This document shows positions 10,656-23,480 of a DNA stretch of 64,000 nt, one piece after another. Every line of letters starts with the position of its first letter. The stretch's first letter is position 1. The DNA comes from Macquaria australasica. Its lineage: Eukaryota; Chordata; Actinopteri; Centrarchiformes; Percichthyidae. A model generated the notes under the pieces. It was not told where the DNA came from and ran no database searches. It saw only the letters and a list, made by a program, of their open reading frames with translations. The stretch is taken from contig SEMN01000319.1 in assembly GCA_005408345.1 (NCBI GenBank), positions 124,001 through 188,000 of the forward strand, written 5' to 3'. The position numbers were made by a program, and so were the translations under genes.

Positions 10656-13600
10656 TCTGTACAGTGTCCTCTGCAAAGCCCGTCAAAGCAGCCTGTAAAG
10701 AGTTCTCATCAAAGTTGGATTAGCTGCTTCAGAGGCACATTTTTGTAAAAATAAATTATGGCAGTTTAAAGTTTTCTTCTATCTTCAATCATGTCCCTCT
10801 AATGGGTCATGTGTAGCCTCATGGGTAAAGTACAATGTGTTTCACTTTCTGTGTTAAGTGTCCTGTGCGCTTATGGCAATGTTAAGTGCTTTGCATAAAA
10901 CCCTCCATTAAATTATGGATGTTAAGACCGCAATTTAAATCACACCAATCTGGAGAGAGATGTGAAGGGTTCATAATATATGGTCTGGAATAAGATGCAC
11001 TGCAGAGGCAGGGTATGGTATAATCCATACTTTGACAGATTAACTTTATTAATGTGGGAAAATGTAAGAATATAAGTCTTTTTCCTAACAAGAAATGTCC
11101 AGCCTCAGTTCATTGCCATTCCCTCCTCACTGCACTTCACATGGAATGAAACCTGGAGTCTGTAGAGAATTATGCAGATGACATTTGCCCGTGCTTTATG
11201 GGTTTCTCCACATGCATGTTGATAAGCTAATAAAATGGAATAAATGCATACATGTGCCACTTCATGTCTGCAGGTAGTTTGCAAGGCAGCTTGTACTTTA
11301 ATTGGCGCAGAGCAGAGTGTGTTGTGAATGTGGAGATGGTGCAGCAATAAGAAAAGACCTGCTTCCAGTGGGATCCCACTGATGCATGCTTGAATGAAGG
11401 AGGCAAGGCACAGGGGACTGGAGAAGGAATCATGTTGCTCCTACATGCGCATCTGCGAGAATGAGATTGCTTTTGGTTTTGAATCGGAATACAAGATGAG
11501 ATTCAAGCAGTGCGTCGTCATCTGCGTATGTATGGAGTAAATCTTGAATAGAATGCCTCTGAGAGTCAGTCTTTGACTCGGGAACAGATGTCGGTTCTTG
11601 GCTGTGCAGAGGGAGAAGCTTTTGTCTTTGTTACTCTACTGCTGCCATACTTTAGTGATGTGAGTTTGCTTCTCTTGGTTTGCAAGAATGTCTGAGTGTG
11701 CAGCTAAACAGGCTGACAGTGTACAAAGGCTCAAACCCTTGAATGCCCTTACACAGAGCAGGTGCATCACTCTTCAGATAGTTTTTTAGTCTTCTAAATG
11801 TTGCAACAAGTGAAAAGTAAATAATAAAATTAAGATGAAACAACGTCACATAGACACTAAAACAGTAATATTATAGAAACTTCTGTCAATGTTTAGAAGA
11901 GTAGTAGAGCCCTAATGTTTGCCTGAAGGATGTTTCATCTTAAGTTGTTGACTTCCCAAAAGAGAAGAAAAATGTACATGAATAGGTGGCCAGGGCTCTA
12001 CACTAACTTTTTTCACAAGGAGTACATGTGCTCCTAAATGAAAAAAATTAGCACACAAAGAAATTTAGAAGAACAGTGAAAAATGTTCAAGTAACAGTTT
12101 ATTAACAATGTATTACATACATATTTAGACTGCGCATGCGTGCTCCTCCTTGTGTGCAATTATGATGTGAAAATCAGTGAAGGACTGTGGAAGTGGAATC
12201 TAGTGAAAGAGTGAAAACACTCATCACAGAAAACTCTACTGTGATTGGCACATTGTGGCTTGTGGAATGTGGGACTTGTAGTTGTACACGACACACCAGC
12301 ACCATCCACACCACACTTTTTGTAAACAAGGTTACTGAACAATATTTATAACAATAATTGTAGTAAAATATATGTAAAATAGAACAAGGGGAACTTGATG
12401 CTCTTAGGAGGAGGCTGGCTAGAAGGAGCACATATTGGCACAATGGCACTGGCTAAATCTACATCTGTCCACTGCAGATTCATTATCCACAGCCTGGATG
12501 AGTAACTAGTATAAATTAGTGTATTAGTATAATATCATAACATTAAATAAAAAGTACATGAAATAAAATAGTATAATATTGATATATTAATTATATCATG
12601 TTAGTATATCCATTATAATTTCATAAAATGGTATTACTATAGGCCTATAACCTACCACTAGTATAATATTATTTCCAGTTGGACAATACAGCAGTTTAAG
12701 AAATACACAACCAACATTTATCATTTTTGGAGGTTTTGTTCTTCATTAAATCCTTATGAAATAAAAATGGTCTACATTGGTGGTTAGTCTCTAATTTATT
12801 AATGCTAAATACTAACTTGTCAATAATCAGAACCATTCATGCATGCATAACATTTTGAAAGTTTGCTGTAGCACGGCAGCCTTTTTTTAATGTCCCGTCC
12901 TATCCAGGCTGTGATTGGTTGGTTCACGATGGTCAGTCCGACTATTTTAAATATCACAATTATTGATTTAAATATCTCAGTCTTCAGTGTGAGGAGGAAT
13001 TATGCCATTTTGTCTCTGAATGTCTTGAACTTATTTGTTTACTTGGTGTGTTTAACATTTTCGAATGTCTTTGCTAAACGTGCGATCAGTCAGCCAACAA
13101 ATCATCTCGGTGGCAATCTACAGTCTCAAAATGTCTTTCAAATGATGTTGGAAAATGTCATAGTAAGGGCAGTATTGACTGATGTCCCAAAGTTATTCTG
13201 TTCTTGCGATTTTACTTAGGAGGGCTTTCAAGTGGCAGAACTGTAAAATGAACCTTGATGTTACTCTGTGTTTCTTGTTGCTACAACAACAAATCCTCGC
13301 CTTTCCCCATCATTGGTTTCAGTTTTAGCTCAAACAGTCAGATAAGAGTTAAAAGAGAGGACGGCCATGAGCAAACTCTCTCTCTCTCTGTCTGCCTAGC
13401 TGTGCTTTGACTTGTGCTCCAGCTCGAAAGGTCAGTTCATTTTAATGCACAGAGATTTCTTTTGAAGTGAGTACTCTATTCTAATTTACCAGAGATAGGC
13501 TGAGGGGCGGAGGAGCTTACTGGTGCTGTTACTGTTATTTTGGATCAGAGAGCCTCTGAGTGGCAGCTGTAGGAATGCTACATGACTTTGCCTTGCTTCT

Positions 13601-13827
13601 TGCGCTTGTATGTGCCATGATACCGATATGTTACAGGGTTTGACAAGGATTGCCCGAAGGCTGAGTTCTGAGATTGCCGTTTGATCAGTTAATAAATCTC
13701 AAATGGGCACTCAGAAAAAAATCCCTAACGATGAATCCTCTGGTAAAGCTGCATCAAGTGATTCTTGACCAATAGTGGCATATAGCAGATTTGTAAAACA
13801 ACCTAACAGGAACATCAAATGTTTCTT

Positions 13828-14383
13828 ACTTTAAAGCTACATTAATCAGTTTTTGGGCACTGAGGGGCAGACCACCACAACAACTTGAAAATCACACATA
13901 TACATATAGCTAACATGTTGGCAAACAGTTGCCTGTTTATACATCCATCAGACACAAAGCAACATTAGCATTCAGTTCCTCCCGACGTGAAGAGTGCAAG
14001 TCCAATGTTCAGTCTCCTTATAGTTCTATTTTGGTCTCACCTCCTGAGGAAAATATCTGCTCTTTAGCTGCTAGATGTTTCTTTTTTTCCACTAGCTAGT
14101 CTCTAACTTGGTCCGTCTGCTGTTTGGTGCTGGGCAGGTACTGACTTATTTTAGCTTTTTTCTGTGAAAACAGCTACCTGCTGGAAATTACACTCATGAG
14201 AACACTGAGACTGAACCTAAGATTAGCTTGAATAAACCCAAAACAATGAGCTGAAAGACGTTAAAACACACTGAGTTTGATGATAATTCTCAGTTGTTTT
14301 GGCACTACAAGGGACACTTAACATAATATGTAGTCATTTGACCCATTGTTCATATAGAAATATTGATGAATGCAACTTTAAGT
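13828..14383. mobile_element. MITE with about 25 bp imperfect terminal inverted repeats
   Basis: The left end ACTTTAAAGCTACATTAATC (13828-13847) and the reverse complement of the right end, ACTTAAAGTTGCATTCATC (ending at 14383), are similar over about 25 positions. The 556 bp between them have no open frame. This is a non-autonomous DNA transposon of a type common in fish introns. The superfamily is not clear from the ends. Confidence 0.6.
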
Positions 14384-14501
14384 AAACTTAAATATTTACC
14401 TGTAAGTCAATAAGGACTAAAAGTATTGCTAGCAGTTAAATGCAACCCAGTACTTAAATTAGCCCTGCTTTGGCTTGTCAACTAATGAGAAAAATGTCTT
14501 A

Positions 14502-14705
14502 AGTCAAGTTGATTTTATTTATAGGACCCATAATCACAAATCACGTTTCCCTCAAAGGGCTTTACAATCTGTGCAGCATACAGCACACCTTCTAACCTCA
14601 GAGCCTGGTATGGATAAGGAAAAACTCTTAACAGAGAAATAAAACTTTAACTATTTGACTCCCTTGACCCAAAGCCGGAAGAACTTAACCAGATGAACCC
14701 ACTAA
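14502..14705. repeat. Dispersed fish repeat (SINE/MITE-like), degraded
   Basis: The run 'gattttatttataggaccc', 'tcacaaatcacgtttccctc', 'gggctttacaatctgtgcag' and 'ggataaggaaaaactc' (14510-14630) matches the order of words in a repeat that is very frequent in percomorph genomes. The identification is from memory of the pattern; the copy has no coding capacity. Confidence 0.45.
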
Positions 14706-16194
14706 CCAGAACAGTGCCTAAGGTGTTGATTCTCAGTTGGATTCCAATTCTAGCATCACTGTACAACATTACAGAGAGTCGTTTGTTTTATCATTAAAGC
14801 CCATATGTGTACTTTTTGAAAACGTCTGGCATTGGCAACTCCCAGTGGTATCAAAAAAGACACTGCAGCAGAAAACAATTCATGCCTATAAACCCCCTAC
14901 CCCACCCCTCGGGGCTGAACTGAGCACACAGATGAATGGGTTGTTAGCAACACGTAGACTGCACCAATTTTCACCACCATTAGATAATGTTTCTACAAAC
15001 AAAAACTAATGCCGTCAGTATAATTTGAAAGATGCTGTAATCACCCAACAATTCGCCACATAATAATACCACTAATGGGAAATCCAACCCAAGTCTAGAC
15101 AATTCTTGCTTTTCACAATACCCCCTCTTTAATGGAGCTTTAAATACACAAGTCGTATTCACTCATACTTGCTGAGAAGCAAGCCGTAAAACAAAGCAAT
15201 TTCTTTTTTGCCTGTACCGCAGCTATATTGGCTGCACTGGTCATTTCATTTTCACTTTGAAAGTGCTTCTTTTGTCTGAGTCACTTTGCCACAGGCTTGA
15301 GCTGAGCAGCTAGCGTGTGTTGTTAAGCTGTTGATGGGAACGAGAGAGGACATGAGGATGTCGCGTGAGCCTTCTCTTCTTCTTTTTGTTTTTTTGTACT
15401 ACATCCTAGAGCAGTGTGGCACAAAGGTGGAGTGCCACTGGGAATGCATGCTGCATGTTGCTGGACTGTAGTGCTGTCATAATTTTACCCTTTCAGAAAC
15501 ATGATGTGTGCACACATTCACCTTTATGTCTTGTGGAGCTAATTCACCTCTATTGTTTGGCCTTTGCTTTGATGTGATGTGATGAACCTACTCTGAAGTT
15601 CTTTTTTTGAAAGCACTTTCAGAAAGGCACCACAATAAAAGCTAAAAAGCAACACAGAATTATATTAATAGAAAGAAGAGCAATTGAGCCACTATGTAGG
15701 ACTACAAAAATATCTGAGAATGGAAGAAAGAAAAAAACACTTCTTTTTTTTAAAACCTAAGCTTTTATTTGATTAATTTTAAATAATAGGAAAATACTTA
15801 ATTAATTAGTTAATTTTTATTAATTTAATTCAATTCAAATAAATCGAAAAAATTGTGTACACTATATGTATGTATGGACCCAAACATTTACACTCATATG
15901 TGATTGTTGGACATCCGAAAACCATGAACATTAATATACTGCGTACATCCTCTACTCTTCTGGGAAGGCTTTCCACCAGATGTTGAAACCTGGGGATGGT
16001 AAGACAAATGCTAATGGTTTGTGAGTTTATTACTGCGGTACGAAACAAGACAAAACAAAATTCTGCTACATAGAATGGCAAACTCCCCAGGCCTCTAAAA
16101 AATATCGAAATGAAAAGGTTTAAGAAATGAAATCACTCTAAACTGCTCATAATTCATGCAGTATGTGACAAACGGTCAGAATTAGACATGGCTT

Positions 16195-16240
16195 TGTATT
16201 AAGGGGTCAGAAGCAAAAAGGTTTAGGAATCACTGGTCAA
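16195..16240. repeat. hAT-like MITE end fragment
   Basis: The block 'aaggggtcagaagcaaaaag' followed by 'gtttaggaatcactgg' (16200-16237) is a third copy of the terminal sequence also found at 10617-10655 and, inverted, at 5428-5465. Confidence 0.45.
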
Positions 16241-17341
16241 AATATCATTGTATGCTCTGGCAAAAAGATTTCCTTACATTGGAGCTGTGGGCCCCACCCC
16301 ACATCATGCAAACACAGTAGAAGGACATGGGTGTCCATACTGTTGACCATATAGTGTATATAAACTCAACTAAAAGTACCCCTGTTTTAGTGGTAACCAG
16401 ACAGACCTCAACCCGTTCGGATTAAACCCATACTGAATTAAACTCTTATTGTATTTTAATGTCTGGTTCACCACAGGAGTTGAACACTAACTAAAAACTG
16501 CTGTGGTGTATATAATGGCACGCTACATACCTCTTCTCCAGCCTTTGTCCTGATCACTTGCAAGTGACAGGAAGAACAATCAGCCCTAAAGGTCAAAGCT
16601 GCGAAACAAATCGGAACACAGTTTCTGAATGTGCAAGTCACGTTTTTAAACTAGCCTTATCTTTGAATGACAACCTCTGTCCCCAAACATCCAAACCACA
16701 GCTCACTTCGTGTGTCAGCCGAGCTAAAAGAAGCACAGCCAGAGTAGCCGGACTGTGAGCAGACAGGTCAGCCTGAGGATTTCTGTCTTTAGCATGGACC
16801 TCCTGCTGGGCGGGGGAAGGTCAGCCTCGCCCTCCAACTCCATCTTCCCTCACTTCCACTCCTTCTCTGCCTTTTTTCTGTTGTCAGCCTTCTCTCCCTC
16901 ATAAGTTTTGTCATTATGTTTTCTTGCTCTCAGTGTCTGGTTTGCTCAGCATATTCTGGCCTGTGACCTAATTTTTAGGTCCTAAAAATTTTAATGACAC
17001 CAGACGGTACAAAACCCTTGCATTGGAGCATGGCACTTTCTTGTATTCTATTTTCAGTCCATTGAGGCAATTCAAGATGCAGTGTATCAAAATTGTGATA
17101 TACTTAAAACTTATTTAACGTGTAAATCTCATGTGATCCAGCCTGCATATCAAGCAGCCCCATGTGGAGTCTCGGTTGTTTTCATTCTTTTATAGGTCAT
17201 CCCTCTCAGCCTTCTCCTGTTCTGTTGTTGTTCTCCTCTGTCCATACTCTAATTTTATATCCCACTTCTGCATTAAGCCACCCACAAGCCAAAAGTTGAC
17301 ACCTAACCAGGCCTTCAGGTGAAAAAAGGCACTGCATGGAG

Positions 17342-17369
17342 AAAAAAAAAAAAAAAAAAAAAAAAAAAA
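17342..17369. repeat. Poly-A tract (28 bp)
   Basis: An uninterrupted run of 28 A. It could be a retroposon tail or a slippage-grown homopolymer. A 21 bp poly-T tract (17653-17673) lies 283 bp to the right. Confidence 0.97.
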
Positions 17370-17454
17370 GCAGGCATTGATGAGGGCGTGTTGCTTCAGC
17401 ATTCCTGGATAAAATACAGAAGGATGGTTTGAGGAACAGATCCATGAGTTTGAA

Positions 17455-17791
17455 GGGCGTATCAGACACCAAAACTCTGCACACCGGTTTATGATACCGT
17501 GAGACAGAAACTGTGGAAAGTTATTACACTGACAATCGGCAGGTATGCAGTAGAAATGCAACATTTAAATTAAGTTTTGCATGTATTTGATTGGCCAACG
17601 ATTGATTGGCAAAAGTCTAGGTAGATTCATCTTCCAACTCTGCTGGACGACATTTTTTTTTTTTTTTTTTTTTGTATTGGCACCCCCGCTAATGAACCAC
17701 TACCAACGCAGTGGTCTCACTAGAATGAATGAGGGGGCTGTGTTTTTCTACGCAGTGCTAATATCGGTCTCAACACGGCCTAATACCCCTT
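17455..17791. repeat. Dispersed repeat, copy A (pairs with 47884-48313)
   Basis: The words 'agacaccaaaactctgcaca', 'ggtttatgatac' (17471-17500) and 'cagtgctaatatcggtct' followed by 'caacacggcc' (17754-17782) recur in the same order at 47884-48313 with a few mismatches. A 21 bp poly-T interrupts this copy. It is probably a non-autonomous transposon; the ends are not resolved. Confidence 0.5.
17653..17673. repeat. Poly-T tract (21 bp)
   Basis: An uninterrupted run of 21 T inside dispersed repeat copy A. The Phe-rich open frame covering it is not a real gene. Confidence 0.97.
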
Positions 17792-18393
17792 TAACCTCCA
17801 CAAGGCGAGATTCAACAAAATGCACCTCTTTTATCAGCCAAATCACAAAGTGGAAATGTAATACAGAAAAGTGTCCTGTACCCTCTTATTTAGAAGCTCG
17901 AGATTTTCTTTATTTGACCAAATTCAGTTGGGTGTCACCCTGGTCACTGGTGCCAAATCTACCCTGAACACAGGAATCCAGAAATTGAAGCACGAGGAAA
18001 AAATATAACGACTTTCCTACATCAGAAAGTACGTTTTCTGTCCAGAGAAAGAAAACTTAAGTCACCCACATTTGATTTTTGCCTCTCTTATCCTCTTGGT
18101 ATCCTCTGGTATAAAGCATTACAGACTGGTTGAGTTGGGAAATATGAGCATGCTGTGTGAAGCTTAGTATTCTGACATGATAGGACTTTTGACTTTTCAA
18201 GTTCTGGGAGTTGACACATTTGCAGTAGGAGGTAACTGTTTAGAGACTACAGTGCAGCTTTATACCCAGGAGAGTCAGCAGAATGTCAAAACAGGACGAC
18301 TGTCCCACTGTGACCCTAACCGATTTCCTTCATCCTTGTTAAGCGATGACAACCAGGACTTGTACAAGTAACTTATAAGAACTTTATCAGTGT

Positions 18394-18417
18394 TAAGATA
18401 AGATAAGATAAGATAAG
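18394..18417. repeat. (AAGAT)n tail of the LINE
   Basis: Nearly five copies of the pentamer AAGAT. On the minus strand they form the 3' terminal microsatellite of the LINE, the template-jumping tail that CR1/L2/Rex1-type elements use in place of poly-A. Confidence 0.85.
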
Positions 18418-18755
18418 CCTTTATTGTCCCACAGCGGGGAAATTTTTAGCGTTGCAGCAGCCAGCAAAAGTGTCATATATAGAAATACAATAAAAATAAA
18501 TAGAAAAATAGAAAAATAGTCCTATACACAGTATAGACAGAAATAAATAATAGAGTGACTGAGTGCAGTTGTAAGTATGAACAAATAGATAAGATAAAAA
18601 TATTGCACATATATAATATACATGTATATGAAAAATATTTCACAGCAACATATGAAGTAGATAACATCATGAATACAATATATGTATGAAGATAATGCAC
18701 AGCAGTAGATGAAGTATAGTAGTGAATAGTCTGCACACTGACAGTCAAGTGTAGA

Positions 18756-20137
18756 TTACCGGGAGTTGTACTGATTATAGAGTCTGACAGCAGCAGGCAG
18801 AAAGGACCTACGGTACCTCTCCTTCAGACACCGCGGGTGGAGCAGCCGGTCGCTGAAGGAGCTGCCCAGTGCTGAAAGAGTGACATGTAGGGGGTGGGAA
18901 GTGTTCTCCAGTAGTGATGATAGCTTGGCCACCATTCTCCTGCCTCCCACCACCTCCACTGAGTCCAGAGGGCATCCAAGGACAGAGCTGGCCTTCTTAA
19001 TCAGTCTGTCCAGTCTCTTCCTATCCCTGGAAGAGATGCCACTGGCCCAACAGGTCACCCCATACAAGACAGCTGATGCCACCACAGAGTCATAGAAAGT
19101 CCTCAGGAGCGCACCCTGCACTCCAAAAGATCTTAGTCTCCTGAGCAAAAAGAGACGGCTCTGGCCCTTTTTAAACAGAGCGTCCGTATTGTCTGACCAG
19201 TCCAGTTTGCTGTTCAAGTGAACACCCAGATACTTGTACGATCTCACAATCTCAATGTCCGTTCCCTGGATGTTCACTGGTGTAGGTGGAGGGAGTTTGC
19301 GCCTGCCGAAGTCCACCACCAGCTCTTTGGTTTTACTCGCGTTGATCTGGAGGCGGTTCTGCTGACACCAACCCACAAAGCCCTGGGTCAGTTCTCTGTA
19401 CTCCCCATCATCCCCGTTGGTGATGAGGCCGACGATGGCAGAGTCGTCAGAGAACTTCTGCAGGTGACAGTTCGAAGTGTTATGGGTGAAGTCCGCTGTG
19501 TAGAAGGTGAACAGGAAAGGCGCCAGAACGGTTCCCTGTGGAGCCCCTGTGCTGCAGAGAAGTGTGTCAGACACACAGTCCTGTAACCTCACATACTGTG
19601 GTCGGTTTGTGAGGTAGTCCAGGATCCATGCTGCCAGGTGATGGTCCACCCCAGCGTGCTCCAACTTGTCCCCCAGAATCCTGGGCTGGATGGTGTTAAA
19701 AGCACTGGAGAAATCAAAAACATGATCCTCACAGTGTTTCCAGCCTTTTCTAGGTGAGAGAGGGATGTGTGAAGTAGGTAAATGACAGCGTCATCCACCC
19801 CAATGCGGGGTTGGTAGGCAAACTGCAGAGGGTCCATACATGGGCTCACCAGCGGACGCAGGTGAACAAGGACCAGTTTCTCCAGGGTCTTCATCAGGTG
19901 AGAGGTCAATGCCACTGGCCTATAGCCATTGAGGTCCTTGGGGTGTGGGGTCTTCGGCACAGGAACCAGACACGATGTTTTCCACAGTTTTGGCACCCTC
20001 CCCAGCTTCAGACTCAGGTTGAACAGGTGCTCAACAATCCCACACAGCTGGTCCGCACAGGACTTCAGAAGTCTGGAGCTGATGCCGTCTGGGCCCGCCG
20101 CCTTCCCCACCCTTATCTTCCTCAGTTCGTTTCTCAC
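18756..20137 (-). pseudogene. Reverse transcriptase of the LINE, broken by a frameshift
   Basis: Two overlapping minus-strand frames (20137 down to 19589 and 19664 down to 18756) make up one reverse-transcriptase domain. The first carries the finger motif KAAGPDG and the block PVALTSHLMKTLEKLVL. The second carries GAPQGTVLAPFLF, the catalytic FSDD box, ELVVDF, and the thumb region with LDWSDNT and LRRLRSFG, and ends in VRLYNQYNSR plus a stop. The frame changes at the A run at 19716-19720 on the plus strand, just before DFSSAF, consistent with the loss of one base from this homopolymer. Apart from that and the missing 5' half the protein is well preserved, so the insertion is fairly young. It cannot be active. 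Confidence 0.8.
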
Positions 20138-20151
20138 CTGGGATGTTGCAG

Positions 20152-20224
20152 CCTGTATGTCCTAAGTGTCTTTTTCGACACAAAACAGGACAAAAAGTTA
20201 TGTTTCCAGAGCAGGACATACAGG
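20152..20224. repeat. 12 bp inverted repeat at the LINE 5' junction
   Basis: CCTGTATGTCCT (20152-20163) and AGGACATACAGG (20213-20224) are exact reverse complements, 49 bases apart. The left arm coincides with the truncated 5' end of the LINE, so the pair may record a rearrangement at insertion. Confidence 0.75.
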
Positions 20225-23200
20225 TCGACACTCTATGAAAGTGCTGTTGTCATTAAAGCCTTCCTTGCACTTTCAGGCCCCTCAAAAACTTGGAGTATCA
20301 CAAGAGGGCTCTTAAATATAGACAGGTCAGTTTGATGTCAAGCCAGGAAAAGGACAACAGTCTCTCTCTGATCCTATTGCTTGTTTATCCTCAGCCTTGT
20401 TTGGTGAGGAGATAAAGTTAAGTGTCCACTGGGAGATTCTTTGCCCTCAATGTTGGGGTCTTTTCGGCATTATTTTCATTGTAGTATTCCCAGAGGTGCT
20501 TACAGCTTAATATGTTTGTTGTTCAAAGGAAGAGTCTTTTGACTTTTATCAGTTTAGATTTTTCTTCAAAGGCCTTTTGACAATGTGTCCACTTTGTTGG
20601 TACAACCTTCAGTTGATATTGATTGCAAGGCATCTAGACATATCTAAACACACTCAAGGCATGAAAATCCTTTTATATAGAAAGTCCCGTTCTTGATATC
20701 AGAATTGTACTGAAAAAATGTGTGGTTCATCTGAAAGGACAGCTTTTAACAATATTAAACAATAATTGACTCTATAGCAAATTAGAGTATACTTTTATCA
20801 CACAATGACCTCCTGACTTTGTGTCTAACATCAAATTTCCCTTTAACCAACACTTTAATATAGTACAAGTTATCTCAACATCAACTGACCAGATTTACAT
20901 GAAATCTGCTGCGGATATTCATAGTCCCTAGCAGATGAATCATAATGTTTTATGTTGTCCTTTAATGTTGACCTTTTTTCTAGCACCCCTGTCATCATGT
21001 CAACTTTGCACACAAGATATCAAAGGTAGTTTGTCTAGTGACATGCTGAGAACATTCATGCATCCCAGAGGATAAACCCTTTTGATTTGAATGACCCCAT
21101 TGCTTTTCCTCTTGTTTGTTCAGTCAAACACTTTCAAGTTTAGGGAGGCAGTCATGAACATTGCAGCCTCCAGGGACAACCAGAGGGGCTTTAGACTCCA
21201 GTATGTCTTTTGTAATAGTTTGTTTCATTTTTTGGCATCTCGCAGGTATCACACAATGAAATGTTACATTTTCAACAAATGACATGACAAGTTAGAAAGG
21301 TCTCTTGATGACATTTTGTTGTCGTACAATGCACCACAAAGAAAGAATGGCAGCTCATCATGGTGTGGTACCAGAATATATAGTTTTGTGGTTTTGTGTT
21401 GTGTATCAAAATATACCTTTTTTTTAACATTTTGTTATTTCACTATGTGATTTTGCCATTGACGTATTTGACTGTTTATGCCCTTTCTACTGTTACTTCC
21501 ATTTATCATGTCTCTCGGGCAAACCAGCAGAAGTACACGTTTTATGACGCGTGTCATTTTATTTTATAATTTTTTCATCCCTTCCTTTTCGGATGATTGA
21601 GAGTGCATGTTCGTTTTCAGCACCACTTTAAAAGACATTGCTGGTTATAGGTTGGCTGTTTAGTGACAGGAGAATGTTATCATTCCCTTACCTTTCCAGA
21701 TTTAAAGCAGACATTTCAATTTACTCCCCGTGTCTCTACCTCAAGGCCATCATTGCCCGCTCATGAATGTGACCAGTTTGTCCTCATAATCTTTTTCATC
21801 TTATCCAGGAAACATGATTGCTTACTCTGTGGCCCACTTTCCTTTTCTCTCAACATGTACGACAATTATTTCAAAATTACAGTTTCAGAAGAGATTGATA
21901 TGGATTTATTTATAGGATCAGGCTCTAAACAAACAACAAACATCCTCATTTATCATACTGTCCCTCACAGCCATACAATTTAGAGCAACCATTTACCTCA
22001 ATTGCCGTCTTTGCTACAGAAGGTGAACAGTCATCTGCATTCGTTGTAATTCCATCCTGAAGGCCTTACTGTGCCTTTTCTCACAAGCACTCATGTTCAT
22101 ACAGACACACTGCACTCTCTCTGTTTGTGCTTACTACCCTGCTCACACACAAAATCTGGCGGCTGTTCAAGGCTAAATCTCTCTTATTTAAGATCAACAC
22201 TGAGAGGTGTGTTTTTATACGCCTGTATACTTAACAGCCTTCATAGACAGTTAAAATGCTGTAATAAAGTAGTGTGTTCTTGTTTTTACCTGACATTTAA
22301 TGTGAGCTTTTTCTTCCACATGTTTTTTTGTACGTTTATATTCTCATTTAAGTGACTCACAATGACTGCAACAGTAAAATAACGTGTTTACATAGAGCAT
22401 GCTTTGCATGGTTTGGTTTAACTTTGGATCCTTTAGTGCTTTAGGGCATGTGACCATGGGCTTGTTGTGCAGCTGTTTCCACACAATTGCAGTTAAAATC
22501 ACTGTAACTCTTCAGAAAAGCACTCCGCTGCACATCTGTGTGATTTCTTTTATTAGCCGACCAGTTTGGTCATTCAGGAATGTGACTGCCAGACATTAAC
22601 AGGAATGACTTATGCCCAGATGTCTTTTGCAAGTCATGTAGAGTTTGATCAAGAGGGTAAAGCCTGAACTCTGGAGCTGGAGCAGCTTGCTAGCAGTACT
22701 ACTACTGAAGATGCTATTTTTAAAGGGTTGCTGATACTCATGAGCAATTGTCACCATTCAACTCATGCTGGCAGTGACACAAATTGTTTTCTATAGGACA
22801 GGACAGCTTGGAAAAAGGTTTTGTTTACCTTGATAACATGTTGGCGCTGTAGAGCCTGTAGTCTGCAGCTCTTCATCTAACAGCTCACAGTAGCTGTTTT
22901 GTCTTGTAATATTCCTCCCTGCAATATTTAAAACTGATCCACTGTCCAAATAGTGCCAAATATGTCTTGTCCTCATATCTTATTCTGTCGACCACTAACT
23001 AATTTCCACTAACTCTGTGACAAAAATACATTGTGTTTTGCATAGTTGCTTCAAAAGTGCCAGTGGAAAGAGTTTAATATGAAGCAGAAGCAGGACATTA
23101 TTTGCTTTAGCAATGACCACAGCTCAAATATAGCTCTAATATGGCTGGAAAGCAATCAGTAAACAGCAACCGTAATTATATCTGGAAGTATGAACACGAA

Positions 23201-23429
23201 CGTAGGAGTGAAACTACACAGCGAACCACAGAGATTCAGTTAGTAACTACAATAGTACTGAGAGCTGAGGATAGCCAGACTTTTAAAAACAGAGCTTTTT
23301 CAACTTTTACTGCTACTACTTGAAGATTTTTTTTTAAAACTTATCACAAACAAATATCACACAACTTGATTTATCATTTTGATATACATGTTCGATAACC
23401 CGTTGTTGTTACTGCCTAAAAGAGATTTT

Positions 23430-23480
23430 TGATCTCAATGAGGCTTTCCTGGTTAAATAAAGGTTAAACAAAAATTAAAT
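23430..23480. repeat. LINE/SINE 3'-tail-like fragment
   Basis: The words 'gatctcaatgaggctttcct', 'ggttaaataaagg' and 'ttaaacaaa' are typical of the 3' terminus of an abundant fish retroposon. Only the tail is recognisable; a related 'aataaataaaggtta' tail is at about 53565-53582. Confidence 0.4.

Larger units (their letters stand above)
18394..20163 (-). mobile_element. 5'-truncated LINE of the CR1/L2/Rex1 group
   Basis: The element is read on the minus strand: the reverse-transcriptase coding part is at 18756-20137, a 3' untranslated part at 18418-18755, and a (AAGAT)n-type short tandem tail at 18394-18417. The tail plus the block 'cctttattgtcccacagcgg' next to it is typical of the 3' end of these elements in teleosts. 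The 5' part (endonuclease and the start of RT) is missing, as expected from incomplete reverse transcription. The left flank carries 'cagtgtt' and the right flank 'aagtgtc', but no convincing target-site duplication. It sits in antisense orientation in the transporter's last intron. Confidence 0.8.

Noticed and set aside
17190..17564. 124-codon minus-strand frame with a Phe run
   Set aside because: The frame is bridged by a poly-A tract; the rest has no recognisable motif.
19811..20335. 174-codon and 122-codon plus-strand frames over the LINE (also 19218-19586)
   Set aside because: They are antisense to the reverse-transcriptase frame and have no family resemblance.
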